Assembly: GCF_000471905.2 (NCBI RefSeq)
Contig: NW_006498102.1
Coordinates: 1,045,688 to 1,109,687, forward strand
DNA from: Amborella trichopoda
Taxonomy: Eukaryota; Streptophyta; Magnoliopsida; Amborellales; Amborellaceae
Length of the DNA stretch: 64,000 bases
Direction of reading: 5' to 3'
The translations under genes were made by a program, and so were the position numbers. Position 1 is the first letter of the stretch. The number at the start of each line of letters is the position of its first letter. The notes below the pieces were generated by a model. It was given only the letters and a program-made list of their open reading frames with translations. It was not told the DNA's origin and ran no database searches. Positions 34,206-45,418 of the stretch are shown in pieces.

Positions 34206-35789
34206 GCACCTCCTTGAAACAAGGGTGAATGCTCAAAACTAACCTAAATTGTTAAAAGATACATTTTCTATTATTTTAATTTGAATCCCAGTTTTAGGGA
34301 AAAATAATCATTTTGGGCCCATCCACAATCTCAAAAATGGTAAGATGGTCCCCAAACAGAGGCCATAGGCGATAGTGGTCATTTGGGGAAGTTTCGGGTC
34401 ATTCCGACAAAAAGAATACCGCGAAAGTGATGGTATCGGCAAGGCGATCATTTTGACATATCGTTTTATCCTTTTATCGAAGTGTTGAGCTCTTAGCAAA
34501 CTCTATCAAAAGATGGGGAATTTGTGATCTTAGATCTCGGATCTTATCCATTCCTTGGCGTTTTAAGTCTATCTTTCCATCGTGAAACGACGGGGAAGTC
34601 GTCACGATCGTTTGGTGACCAGAATGGCTTGATTTGGTGACCGGACCGCCACTTTTCGAATTAGGGAAGTTGTCAGAATATGGATTTCGATCACCGCAAA
34701 ATACCTTTTCTTGCAACATGGAAATACAGCCTTTTTAATCACTTATCACGTATGATTTTTACTTTGGATCAAAGCCCTCGACATCACGATCGCAATGGAC
34801 TAGTTTTCAAGTTGATCTAAGGTTGGGGCTTTGTGATATAACCATTTGATTGAAGAGATATCCTTTTTGTAAAAGTCTGCAACACATGAGTTTTCTCAAG
34901 CAATTTCTCTATAAGATTTCTTACGTCTAGAGTCGCACCATGGGCCCTGCCATATATCAAAACGTGCGTGCCGATGAGGCGAATATCCTCCTGAAATTTG
35001 AGCTTGATCTGACTTAGGATGAAAGAGTTATGGGCTTCAAACGTGATACTGAAATCATATTACACAGTTTTCATCAATGGCAACTGGTTCACCGAGGGTG
35101 CACCAGAATAACAGGTTACCGTTTTTGGGTAAGTTGGTCACATAATTGTCTAGAAGTGTTTGAATGAGCTGAAATTTGATATCTGAGGGTTTTCAGACCT
35201 CTTGAATCCAATGGAAGTGGTTTGGTATTCATCTGAAGATCTGGGGATAGGGCTATTGTTATAAGGTGAATTTTCAGCATGTAAGAGGTCGAATCTGCAA
35301 ACTGGTCTTGTCTCTGATCGACCTTATTGTCGTCGGATCGCGACGAAACTTGGTGGGTATTCTTAGGGATTCAAGTGCTACCTCCACGTGCTTTTTGGGA
35401 CCTATCGATTGCCTTTCAAAAGTTTGCTCCATATCAGGGTTTATTTCATTAGTGCTTCTGTGGTCCGCGGGCATTTTGGTACTTGTGGGACTAGGCAGTG
35501 ATTGGTTTCCTCCTTATTCGTATCGAGGATAAAAGTGTCGAAAAATACCCTAAAACAACTTGCCCTGCCGAATGTTGTGCTTCGAGAGAAGCGAGAAAGA
35601 CAACATTTGAAATCCAAATTGGTCCTCTGGCTTTCGTTTTTCTTCTCAGCCATTGGCATCAGCACGACTGACAAAGGGGGAATCATGCAAGCTTCTTCGC
35701 TAGGAGATGACCGAGGTTCTTCAACATCTGGGGGCCATGTTGAAGGGCTTGTAGACCCAGGGGTGTCAAGACTTTGAGGGGGAGATGAG

Positions 35790-36310
35790 AATTGAACTAC
35801 TGGTGGGGCCCTTGCTTAAGGGCTTTCTTTCCACTTCAGGAGTCCTTCTTTTTTGTTCCAACAACTGGGGGCCTTGCTTAAGGGCTTGTTGACCCAATTA
35901 GTCAGAATCAGGGTTTGTCTGCAGTTGGGGGCCTTATTTAAGAGCTTCCTTCCCAACTAACCAGTCTTTCTTTTTTGTCTTTTGATGGGGGCCTTGCTTA
36001 AGGGCTTTCTTCCCACTTCAAGAGATGCTTGTGCTTTGGATAGATAGTCGAGGGCCTTAATTGGGCCAGGGTTTGGAGTTTATTTGATAGGTGGGGTGCC
36101 TCTTGGGGCCCCAGTCTATCGGATCCAATCAGGGGCTTTTTGTCGGCCATCATTAAAAGTCTGGACCATCGATAGGTGGGGATTTTGGCGAGGCGGTCTC
36201 TTTGGGGCTTGAAGCCCCAGTCTTACCGGGTCTAGTCAGGGGCTTTTTGTTGGTCATCCTGAAAAATCTAGACCATTAGCAACTGGGAACCTTAGGGAGA
36301 CTGGTACCTT
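35790..36310 (+). repeat. Degenerate repeats next to the 3' LTR
   Basis: The word gggggccttgcttaagggct and its variants occur four times between 35800 and 36015. A second pair about 115 bp apart follows (36075 and 36195 regions). It shares ggggccccagtct or a variant, caggggctttttgt and ggaccat/agaccat. Such repeat-rich sequence before the 3' LTR is common in Tat/Ogre elements. No frame is conserved. Confidence 0.75.
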
Positions 36311-36589
36311 GGATGTCAATAGAGGTATTGGTCTGGCTTGACAGTCAATTGCATTTTGAGAGCATCTTCGACTGGTCTGCTTAACTTTCTTGTTTTTGGT
36401 GAGATTTTGAAAATGAACTCTTCATGGAGCTCCAGCTTGCCATCTTGTTGATTCTTCTGACTTTTGGGTTCTTCTCATGGATTGACTCATACTGTCAGAA
36501 TTTTCTTAAGCTCTTTTTTGTTCCAGTAGCAGGGTACCCTCTTATGGGGGGGGAGGCGAGCGCTGCATCAACATGCTTATTGATTCAAA

Positions 36590-36845
36590 TGGCCTTTCGG
36601 GTTTTCACTTGAACAGAGGGGTCAGCAGAGGCATAGAACGGTTTTCACCAACTTTCTTCTTTTATTAGGCTCTTTTACTCGTGACTTCATGGTCACGCAC
36701 GCCTTCTTTTCTTTTTTTACTCACGGTGCCCTTTTAGGTTTTCACCGAGCCTGGTTTTCTTCTTTGCAGAACACTCTTACTCATGGTTTCGTGACCATGC
36801 CCGTCTGTCATTTTTACTCATGGTGCCCTTTCGGGTTTTCACTAT
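36590..36845 (+). repeat. Cctttcgggttttcac motif cluster, upstream side of the PMD gene
   Basis: The motif (g)ccctttcgggttttcac appears at 36591-36609, 36726-36744 and 36821-36841. Each is preceded by an actca(t/c)ggt-like word. Related copies lie beyond the PMD gene at 43027-43044 and 43259-43279. No known element was recognised. Confidence 0.75.
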
Positions 36846-36865
36846 GCTCATTTTTCTTGTTTGAG

Positions 36866-37396
36866 CATGTTTGTAAAATCGAACCGGAATAGTTAATCGG
36901 ACATGGGCCTGGAAGCGGTTTAACCGGCATAACCGGTAAACCAGTCGATTCAACCGCTCTAACCGGGTAAATCCCGGGTGGTCAAAAAAGTGTTGAAAAA
37001 AAGAAAAAAAAAATCTACTAAAATATAAAAAGCATATAAATAATGATTAAAACAAAACGCATTCAAGTGATGTTGAAAATTAATGAAAAAAATGGATTTT
37101 AGCCTATTTTATATTTTTCAAGGGCTATTTTTAAAATTTTTTAAAGAAGATGGGAAAATATGAAAGTGAGTATTAATGACCAAAACAATATTTAATCATT
37201 ACCATAATGTGAAGAATATTTTAAAATGCATTACAAATTAAATTCTTTATTTTTGCCAATTTATATACATTTTTTTGAATTTTTTTTTTTTAAATACCAG
37301 TTGATCACCCGAACTGCCCGAAACCGGAACTGGTTAATGACCGGTTTCGATCTAACCAAGTGGTTAGCTGTTAGATCAGGCGATTTTGCAAACATA
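36866..37396. mobile_element. Second hAT-like element, inside the Ogre-like element
   Basis: Its left 200 bp match the reverse complement of the right end of the hAT-like element at 8990-9829. Shared words include taaccggtaaa, tcgattcaac, gctctaaccg and ataaaaagcatataaa. Ends are catgtttgtaaaatcg and, reverse-complemented, tatgtttgcaaaatcg. The target duplication is not clear, possibly because of decay. No transposase is present. Surrounding repeat text continues on both sides, showing a simple insertion. Confidence 0.7.
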
Positions 37397-37606
37397 TATT
37401 TTTACCATGGTTACATGACCATATATGCTCATGTCTATTTATTTTATTTATATATATATATGTGGGTGATGGATGATGATGGAGGTGAACAGTGGTTTTG
37501 AGGGTGAAGATTGGGCAATTGGGTTAGTAACACTCATGATAATTTTAAATGAGGCTCAAAACATGGTAAGGGTTTGTTGAGGATTAAAGTGAGTTTGAAG
37601 CTGTTT

Positions 37607-37815
37607 GACTCACTGAGGAATGTAGTGAATTTTTATGAGAGATGAATGGGATGGTGATGGAGGGTGCAACTCACTGGGGAATAGAGTGAGTCTTCATGAA
37701 TGATGGAGAGTTGATGGTGGGTTATGAAAGGTACGACTCACTAGGGACGATGTGAGCTCTTATGGGGGATGCATGGAGTGAGCATGGGATGATTCGACTC
37801 ACTAGGGGTGGTGGT
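37607..37815 (+). repeat. 63-bp tandem repeat upstream of the antisense gene
   Basis: Units starting gactcact(g/a)(a/g)gg recur at about 37607, 37670, 37735 and 37796, each followed by a tgaatg/tgcatg and gatgg-rich part. The stretch from 37815 to 38500 is GA- and GC-rich with looser duplications. It gives a 229-codon minus frame (37826-38515) that looks compositional. Confidence 0.75.
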
Positions 37816-38697
37816 TTTGGTATTTTTAGGGGATACATGAGGATGACAGCTTGGGATAAATATTTAATGGGATGTTTGATGGTGTTTGGGAATTGGGATG
37901 TAATGGTAAGAGTGTAAAAATGTGTGAGATGAACGGGCATGTTAATGAGAGGGTGTTGAGAGGGGAGAGAAAGAAATACACAAACGAGGAGAGAAGTGCG
38001 TGCGTGTGAGAGAAAAGGTAAGTGTGTGAAGAAAGGAAGAGAGAAAGGTATTCACACATGTGAAAGGGGGAGGTAAGCGTACACATGCGAAAGCGAGAGA
38101 GAGAGAGGCACACAGGTGCGAGAGGGGGTGGGAGTGTGGGGGCTTGGGCCGGGGCAAGAGCCCACCTTAGCCCGTGTATGAAGAGGGGAGAGAGCGCATG
38201 CGATGGTGCACGAGAGAGAGGGTCCCGGGCCCAGGTTTGGGTGTAAGGCTTAGCCCGGCCCATTGAAGAAGAGGGGGGATGCACACCCGCGTGGAGGCGA
38301 GCATGAGAGAGAGGGTCTTGGGCTCTGGCATCAGACCTAGCTCGGCCCATTTGTGTCAAGGGAGAGGAGGAGAGAGAAAATAGGGTACATTGGGCCCGAA
38401 GGCTCGATTTGGCTGACGGATGGGGCCTTTCTTGCTCGACGAATTTTTCTGCACGTCCAAGCATCGGTTTTGTCTGATTCTGATGTCGTTTGACCCAAAT
38501 TAACCATTTTGCCACTCCCCAAATTTTGATTTAAAGAAGCACCTTTAAGGGCAAAGATGTCTTTTGGTTTAATCCCTTTCCCAACTGCCGTTTTTCTTTT
38601 CTTGAAATGACCAAAAAGTGGTCATGGACTGGATTGGGATATAGGATTTATGGGGGGTTATGGAGGAAAGGTTAAAAAGGACCTTTTTTAAAGTGGG

Positions 38698-38705
38698 TAT
38701 ATAAG
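38698..38705 (+). promoter_or_regulatory. Candidate TATA box of the antisense PMD gene
   Basis: A tatataag sequence within gggtatataagagtgggag is the clearest plus-strand TATA box in the element. It lies about 740 bp upstream of the PMD open frame and in the correct orientation. This suggests the antisense gene had its own promoter independent of the LTR. Confidence 0.55.
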
Positions 38706-38929
38706 AGTGGGAGGGGGTTACTTTTGTCATTCTCTCATTTTAAAAATTGAAGTGAGAGAAAGTGGGGAGCCTTTTAGAGTGAGAAAGTGGGGTTTTTAAG
38801 CATGATTTAATGACGGGGACATCTGGCACTCGGGAGCTTGGTGAGCCCATTCTCTTCCGTAAATTTTTTGTCCTTCCATCCATCCTTCCTTAGCTTTTTA
38901 TATGCCTTTTATTTTAACATTTGAGCATA

Positions 38930-39240
38930 TATATTTTTGTGCTCTTTTAAGCATCTTAGCATCCCTTTGAGTATTTTTAACACTTAATTAGCACTTTTAA
39001 TGCTTTTTGGGAATTTTGAGTGCTTTTTAAGTATTTCAAGTGCTTTTTTAACCTTTTAAGCACTTAATTAGCACTTTTAATGCTTTTTAGGTATTTTAAG
39101 TGCTTTTTAAGCGTTTTAAGCACTTTTTTAGCATTTTAGGTGCTATTCAAGTATTTTAAGCACTTTTTAAGTATTTTTTATACTTTTGAAGTACTTTTAA
39201 CACTTCTTTGTCTTTTTTGATGCTTTTTTAGCATTTTCAC
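38930..39240 (+). repeat. TTTTAAGNNCTTTT leader repeat
   Basis: Short units such as ttttaagtgctttttaagc recur many times with drift, between the TATA box and the PMD frame. This would be leader or intron sequence. A pyrimidine-rich acceptor-like tttcttcag ends at 39488, just before PMD similarity begins, so an intron across this leader is plausible. Confidence 0.7.
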
Positions 39241-39436
39241 TTGGATTTCGCCTGAACGAAAGGAGGCTCTACTGAGGTCCGTCTGGCTAGGTACGTCCCA
39301 TAGTTCAGTTCCTGAGTATCCTCATGCCTTGAATTCTTTGGGCACCATTTTTATCAAAAGTCCGGTTTACAGGGGAGGTGCTGCTGAATTTTTGCCAAGC
39401 CATGTGTCTTCCTTCTTCTGATCTCTCCACGAGCCT

Positions 39437-42400
39437 TTGTGTATCCCCGAGTCATTTGTAACTTTGGTTTTTCTCGGTGTTTCTTCAGATGATGTGCCCC
39501 AAAGTAGGAATCCCCCTCGATTGGGTGAGCTTGGGACTGACTCTTTTATCGATGCCAGTCTTCTAAGAGCGGAGGCTCTATGGCTCACAAAGCATGCTCG
39601 TGCTTTACAATGGCCCCAGCGTGTCACTTTTGCTAGTGAAAGTAGTTGTTTTCTTGTCCAAGAAAATGAGGATGGGGAGTCTATTACTCGAGAAGAGAGA
39701 ATCCCAATATTCCTCTTCCTGCATCGCGATTTGGCTTCTAGCGAGGATCTCCCCACCCTCGGGAAGCACATGGCCAAAACAACGTCGTTAATTTGGTCTC
39801 ATGACAGACTTTGGCTGCAAAGGGAGCACCAATTTGTGAGGGGGTATAATCCTTGGACTCTTGAGGTGCTTCACGTTTGTGAGGATGTCCTTAGGCTTTC
39901 TTCTTTGCTCGCAGCGGTACAAAGTTCTGCAGGATACTTCGATCGCTGTCCGACCACCATGAAGACCCTTTTAGAGACTTGGAGTCATGTTAGCAATTCA
40001 TGGCTCTTTGGTCATAGTGAGGGAGGCTGCTCTTGGACTTGTACTTTGTCGGTGGCCTACCTATGATGGGGGCTATGTATGATGAGTTTGTCTCGTAAAA
40101 CTCAGTCATTTTTGGAAAAGAGCCATTGGGGGGTGAAACACCTCCCCTCGGCCTCCGAGAGATATTTGAGATCTACCAACTTCTTAGCTTACAGACCACT
40201 GATGGGCAAGTGAGCTTTGCTCGCTGGATCCGATTCTTTTATGGAGAGCACCTAGATGCTATTGAGCTCGAGTACTACGTTTTGGGTGGCAAAGGGAAAG
40301 AAAGCGCTAAAGTCGTTCGCACAACTTTCGTTCGTCAGTCTGTGATAGACGACGTTTATCTTATCACATACTTGCCTCTTTTCATATGCAAGTTTGCCCT
40401 TCCCGAGTCTAGCGATGTGATCCACCTAGGTCGTTTCTTCGTGGCCTGTGACATGGTGAGAGGGCGCTAGTATGCCTTGGCACAACCAGTGTTGTGCAGT
40501 ATTTACCATGGCCTTGGGTCGATCTCTCGGGGGAAACCACACAGGGGAGGAGATGGGCTAGGGTTAGTAGGGACAGAGGCCTTCCCAAGGCATTTCAGGA
40601 CAGCATTTCCAGTCCATTATCTGTTCGGCTGTCTTTCTGCGTACTTTCGTAGTACATACATGGTGAATGCCACTTTGTCCGGGACCATGTGCACTCAGCT
40701 TGTGAAGATTGCAGGTTAGAAGGCCAAATTCCAAACCCCTTGTCACGCATGAAGCCTTTTTGGAGGGGACTCATTCTTCACCTGTCGGAACCCGTTTCCT
40801 GTGGGTGGTTACATTGATCATGCTTTTCTTGACCAACTGGGTCATGAGTTAAATGGTGCCTCGACAGGTATCCCTGAATTGATGTTCCTTTTGAGTATAA
40901 GGGGGTGCATTTTGCCTTTTTGAACACTGTTTGGCTCAAAATTGGAGGCGTATTATCCTCACCGCTTTGCACGGTAACAAGGGCTAGACCAGGGGTGCCC
41001 ATTCCCTATTATGTTTGAGAAGCGGTATGGAAAATAGGGTTTGAAGAGGAAGAAAGATGACTTAGGGACTTGCCGAGAGGTCTGGAAGGCAGTGCATGCA
41101 AGAACAGCTTGCGCAACCTGTCTTGATCTTAAGGAGGTGAACAAATTTGTTGTTCCCCATTATGGCAGGATGGGCCAAGCTAAAGAGGTTTACTGACATT
41201 GGAGGAGGATTACCAACAACTGGTACTAGCAAGTCAATCATCCTTAGGAGGGGGACAACAACACCTGGTGACATGACACCAAGCAGGGTAGGAATTTCAG
41301 GCTGCTTGCCTTCCAGAGGCCTTTCGAATTGGAGTACCCCCGTGACTGGGAGCAGCTTAGAGTCCCGCGTGCAATGGTGGTAGATGAGAGTCCCCACAAG
41401 TACTCGCACTTAAAGAGAGGACAGGGACCCTCTTTGATGACCTTTGCTCAATCTTTGAACAGAGACAGGGCAAAAAGGTTTGCAGTCTGGAAGGACGCCC
41501 GATCCAAGATTACAATCCCCTCATTGATACTAGCCCTCACTTTGCACTCGACACCGGCTTTCGCTATGATTGTGCTTCAGAAGGGAGAAGAAGAAGGGAA
41601 AGAAGCCAATGACTTCAGATGTGTCTGGGTTCGAGCATGCACAAGAGCCTTCTGCTCGACGAAAAAGTGTCAGATTGACTAGGTCAGCTCTTGGGTCCCA
41701 ACGTTTGGCTAGTCTTTCTCTCCCAGCCTCGATTGAGACTGATGGCATGACCACGACTGTCGGGGAACACGCTGATTTTGTGTCAGATGTCACCTCTCAA
41801 GTTGTGATCCCGGTGCATGAGCGGCAACCGCTGCACCTAGTTCCTCTCAGAGGGCCAGCTTCGACTTGGGCTCCTTCTAGAAAGAGTCTGTAGAGTTGAT
41901 GTGACCATTGATGATGGCATGGATGGCATTACAGGGGAGGGCCTTGATTACGACACCATGCTTGAGTCACCCATGGTCGCTTCTCACTTTGACACCACCG
42001 AAGTAGCTGAGGCCTTGGTCTTTTTGGCCTCCAACGTTGAGTCCCTCTCAGAGCCGGATGGGTCTTTAGGAGTGGGTATTGATGACATGCCTTTAGATAT
42101 GGCTGATGCCTTTGCCACTTTTCCTTCGACTGAAGTGACTTCAGCTTTGAGCTCATCAACAATCAGCCCACCTTTTAATGGAAAGTCAGCCATGATCATG
42201 GGCATGCTACGGTTAGGTCTTCAATCATTGAAGGGGCGACCCCTTGCAGAACTCAGTCTTGGGATTGCCAATCTTTGTGTTGTGTTGCTGCCCTAAGTAC
42301 TTTAGACTGTGAGAAGTCTTTACTCACTTTTGCAATCTTTTGTGCGAGCTGGAGAATTGGCGAGTAGAGGCCTTGAGAAAAGAGTCAGAGGCGAGTGAGC

Positions 42401-42876
42401 TACGAGGAGCTTAACTGGCCTCGTTGAAGGCCTCTCTTGCGCAGCATCGTGAGCAAGTAGATGTATACATCAAAAGGAAGGTTGCTCTGATATATCAAAA
42501 GTTCGACTTCAACAAGCAAGGGACAACCCATTTGACTAAGATGAGGGCCTTGAAGGTGGAGATACTGAGGATGACAGAAGAGTTCAGTGAGCTAAAGAGA
42601 GAAGTGGACCGGTTGAGAGCAAAGAGCCAGGTTTTATCTAACGAGCTGACCGGACTCAGTCGCACCCTCGAGTCTGAGACTACCTCCTTGTCACAGGTCA
42701 CCCAAGCAGTGATTGATCTCAGGGAACGTGCGCAGAAGGATGTTGTGCACTTTGAGGCAGCAAGAGCAAAATCAGCAAGGTCGTTGATCGTTTATAAGGG
42801 CGCTCTTCTTCCCACCTTTCTTTTACTGCATTTCGCCCTTACTTGTATATGGATCTTGACAGGATACATGAAATGA
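39437..42876 (+). pseudogene. Plant mobile domain (PMD) gene carried antisense in the Ogre-like element
   Basis: The first frame (39437-40063) encodes DASLLRAEALWLTKHARALQ, RVTFASESSCFLVQE, FDRCPTTMKTLLETWSHV and WLFGHSEGG, the first half of an aminotransferase-like plant mobile domain. Frame 40126-40470 continues with LREIFEIYQLL, VSFARWIRFFYGEHLD and YLITYLPLFICKFALP. Frame 40477-40719 adds YALAQPVLCSIYHGL and similar text. Degraded sequence, a basic linker near 41570-41650 (REKKKGKK, possible nuclear signal), an acidic Ser/Asp-rich part (41901-42296) and a heptad-like coiled coil (42424-42870) follow. PMDs occur in plant nuclear silencing proteins (MAIN/MAIL1 family) and in plant transposons. 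Several frameshifts make it a pseudogene. Its role in the element is unknown. Confidence 0.8.
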
Positions 42877-43418
42877 AATACCACTTTTTTCTTATGCTTT
42901 AATCCACCTTTTCTAATTTTTGTGGTTTGCATTCTTTTTCCCTCAGTTGTTGTCTCTTTGAGAATGGTGAGCTATTGAGAGCCTCTTATGTGAACACGTT
43001 CACCCCCCACGTGTCTTTGACTTAAACACCCTTTCGGGTTTTCGTTCAAGCCCTTAGAGTGTGCTCCATTTCTGGTTTTTGCAAAGCCCAATGAGATTTT
43101 TTTTTTTTTGTGGAACTTTTTCCCATGGATTTTACACCATACTTGCCATTTTCTTATTTTTTCTCATGATGTCCTTTCCGATTTTACTCACGATAACTGA
43201 TAATGCTACAGTGCCCCGTCATTTTTTGCTTTCTTTTCTTTTGACTTTCTTACCCATGACACCCTCTCGGGTTTTCGTCATGTCCGTCTTTCGAGGAAGC
43301 AACTTTTAGGTTCATGCTGCCGGGACCGTAATAGTAGTTTGTTTTAAGGTCATACACCAAGACCTGAGGGCATGTTTTAAGGTCTTGCCTTCGAGATCGT
43401 AATCGTAGTATGCAAGGG
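42877..43418 (+). repeat. Downstream flank of the PMD gene with the gggttttc motif
   Basis: Non-coding and T-rich. The motif (ca)ccctttcgggttttcg at 43027-43044 and caccctctcgggttttcgtc at 43259-43279 match the cluster at 36590-36845 on the other side of the PMD gene. A weaker copy lies near 43169. Confidence 0.7.
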
Positions 43419-44690
43419 TCAATGAGAATCTAGCTTAGAGAGGGAAGGTTCAGAAGGTGGAGGTGAAGTGTTTTTGGGTGACTCGTGGAGGATCAACTTG
43501 AGAGAGTCGAAGTTCATGAAGTGAAGGGGATGTGGGTGAAGGTTCAAAAGATGGTGGTGATGAATTGGGAAGGGCCACCATACTGATTGTATGACAAACT
43601 TCATATTGTTGGGCAGAGGAGTGAGCAATCTGGTATATATGATCCCTATTCTCACGTCATGTTGAGCAGTAGCTACCTCAATGGCTTTGAATGGAGCAAT
43701 CATCCCTTTGCCACCTTTTAGTGCTTGATTGGTCTTGGGCTCATAATCCATCTTCCTCATGATTTGATCGGCTTTGTGACTATAGAGACCCCATTCTTAC
43801 AGCACCTTAGCATCTTTGTAGGGAGGTCTTTAGTGGCCCCAACCACCTCAGGATTTTGGGTCTCTGAAACGAACCTCAACAAAAGCTTCGAAGCTGTAAG
43901 TTTCAAGGGGACCTCCTCTACCTTAGTCTTTCCTTTTCTAATGACTTCAGGTTGACCAAGGAGTTCTTGAGCTTGCTTCCTTAGATTAACAATGGTGGCC
44001 TGCTCTAAGTGGGCGAACTGAGGAAGAAGAGTGTTACTAAGAGCTAGAGCTGGTGATGAGGGAGTCCCAGTTGTAACCGGGTGAATCAGATCCCCTCTGG
44101 TCAAGGAATTTGGAATGTGCAAGACTTTTTAAGAATCGCACATGTAAGCTGACCTTTGCGTAAGGTAAGTGTTGTCCTCCCCTCTTAAATAGGTTGGGAT
44201 GTGTAAGACCTTGTGGTCGGCTTGGCTAGCCTCAATGGTTCGGCGTGATGGTTCTGCCTTTAGGAGGGGAATGGGAATATGCAAGACTTTTTGATAGTCT
44301 GGTGTGTAAGTGACCCTAAGTGCTAGAATGTCAATGTCCACGACTTCCTCATGCTTTGTAGCAGGTTCCGGTTCTGTTTTCACTATGTGTGACTCTGGAA
44401 TCGGGAGAATGGGGGATGAGATTTACCCCTCATGGTATTCGGGTGGCTCTTCCAAGGGAGAGTAGGGGACATTTACATGAATTGAAGTTAGAGGGAGTAT
44501 CCTACCATTCCTCTCCTGCCTTTGGGACCTATCAAGGAGCGCTCTTTCTACATCCTCTACATTATCATGAGAAGGCCCCTCCGCATTTTTTGCAGGATCA
44601 GCTCCTACGGGTGTCACAGGCTCTTGAGGTGACTCTAGGTTGGAAAAGTAGTACTTTGCATCTGCATAATGGATTTCAGCTATGGGAAAA
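43419..44690 (-). pseudogene. Post-protease region with G-patch-like tail; pol absent
   Basis: Downstream of the protease the minus strand is proline-rich. It repeats KVLHIP three times (near 44282, 44200 and 44120), each in a short charged context. The frame at 43760 on starts MRKMDYEPKTNQALKGGKG, resembling the G-patch-like M(R/K)KMGY.PG.GLGK sequence that follows the protease in Tat elements, with key glycines lost. After HDVRIG the text becomes His/Pro/Ser-rich and ends near 43419. Tat elements normally continue into RT here; no RT motif is found in any frame. Confidence 0.6.
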
Positions 44691-44692
44691 GG

Positions 44693-45418
44693 TCATTTAT
44701 CAACATAAAATGCATATTGCCTCCCTTCCCAGCTGTACATGAAGCATTGGTATAGTGTGGATAGCACCACCCCTTGATGATGCATCCAGGGACGACCAAG
44801 TAAGATGCTATATGAGGTATCTGTCTCAATCACAAGGAACTGGGCATAGTCGTTCAAGACATCGATTTTGAGATGGAGACAGATATTGCTAGTTGGCTTC
44901 TCCCCTGACTGATTGAACCCCTGTACCATGAGGGTTGTTGGTGTGAGATCTCCATGCCCCAACCCTATGCGAGTGAGAATTCTTCTTGGGATGAGGTTTA
45001 CTACAGAACCTCCATCGAGCATTATTCGGCTGATATGATGGGCATGTAACTCACTAGTCACAAAGAGGGGACAATTGTGGAATTTCCCTCCCAACTGAAG
45101 GTCGTCGTTAGAGAAAGGGACGAGCACACAACTGTTAAGGATTCCTGGATCCACTTCGATCCGCTCAACTTCGATCTCGTATACTTCGAGATGTGAGAGA
45201 GCTTTTATGAGAGCCATGCGGTAGTTACCTGATAACATGAGAGCGTCATAAACACTTAATAGGGCAGGGAGTCTCCTTAGGTGTCCAACCACATCATACT
45301 TGACCTTGTCATCATTCGATTCATGGACTCTCGGGTTCGCCACTGGCTTTGATGATGTGGGAAATTGTGGGACGAGTTTAGGAGGATTGTTTACGAGTGT
45401 GGGATGGCTTAATTGCAC
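44693..45418 (-). CDS. Gypsy aspartic protease domain (uninterrupted frame)
   Basis: A 241-codon open frame is the best-preserved coding piece of the element. Residues 53-110 (LLSVYDALMLSGNYRMALIK, then FSNDDLQLGG) match the helical segment that precedes the protease in Tat gag-pro. The active-site motif is IMLDGGSVVNLIP with Asp135; DGG in place of the usual D(T/S)G is common in this branch. The C-terminal ILLGRPW (205-211) is the second conserved protease motif. It would process the gag-pro polyprotein in the particle. The start codon is simply the first ATG after a break, because the true protein is a gag-pro fusion. Confidence 0.8.
   Translation of the reverse strand: MQLSHPTLVNNPPKLVPQFPTSSKPVANPRVHESNDDKVKYDVVGHLRRLPALLSVYDALMLSGNYRMALIKALSHLEVYEIEVERIEVDPGILNSCVLVPFSNDDLQLGGKFHNCPLFVTSELHAHHISRIMLDGGSVVNLIPRRILTRIGLGHGDLTPTTLMVQGFNQSGEKPTSNICLHLKIDVLNDYAQFLVIETDTSYSILLGRPWMHHQGVVLSTLYQCFMYSWEGRQYAFYVDK

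Larger units (their letters stand above)
31232..35557 (-). mobile_element. Left (3') LTR of the Ogre-like element
   Basis: This 4326-bp LTR is collinear with 50186-54588. Blocks include gtgtgaggtgggac/tat, ttagatcacgat, the GA-rich array, ccccttgaaaca-like text before a TATA box, cgatcttagatctcggatctt, catcgtgaaacgac or its variant, and a tail ccttattcg...taaaaca. The polypurine tract expected just right of 35557 is weak; on the minus strand the flank reads cggcagggcaagt. Confidence 0.85.

Noticed and set aside
37826..38515. 229-codon minus-strand open frame
   Set aside because: Leu/Ser/Pro/His-rich text from GA-rich DNA upstream of the antisense gene. It has no motif and no start context, and overlaps duplicated GA and GC-rich sequence.
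39367..39777. 136-codon minus frame overlapping the PMD gene
   Set aside because: It is a shadow of the plus-strand PMD frame, which carries the recognisable protein similarity.
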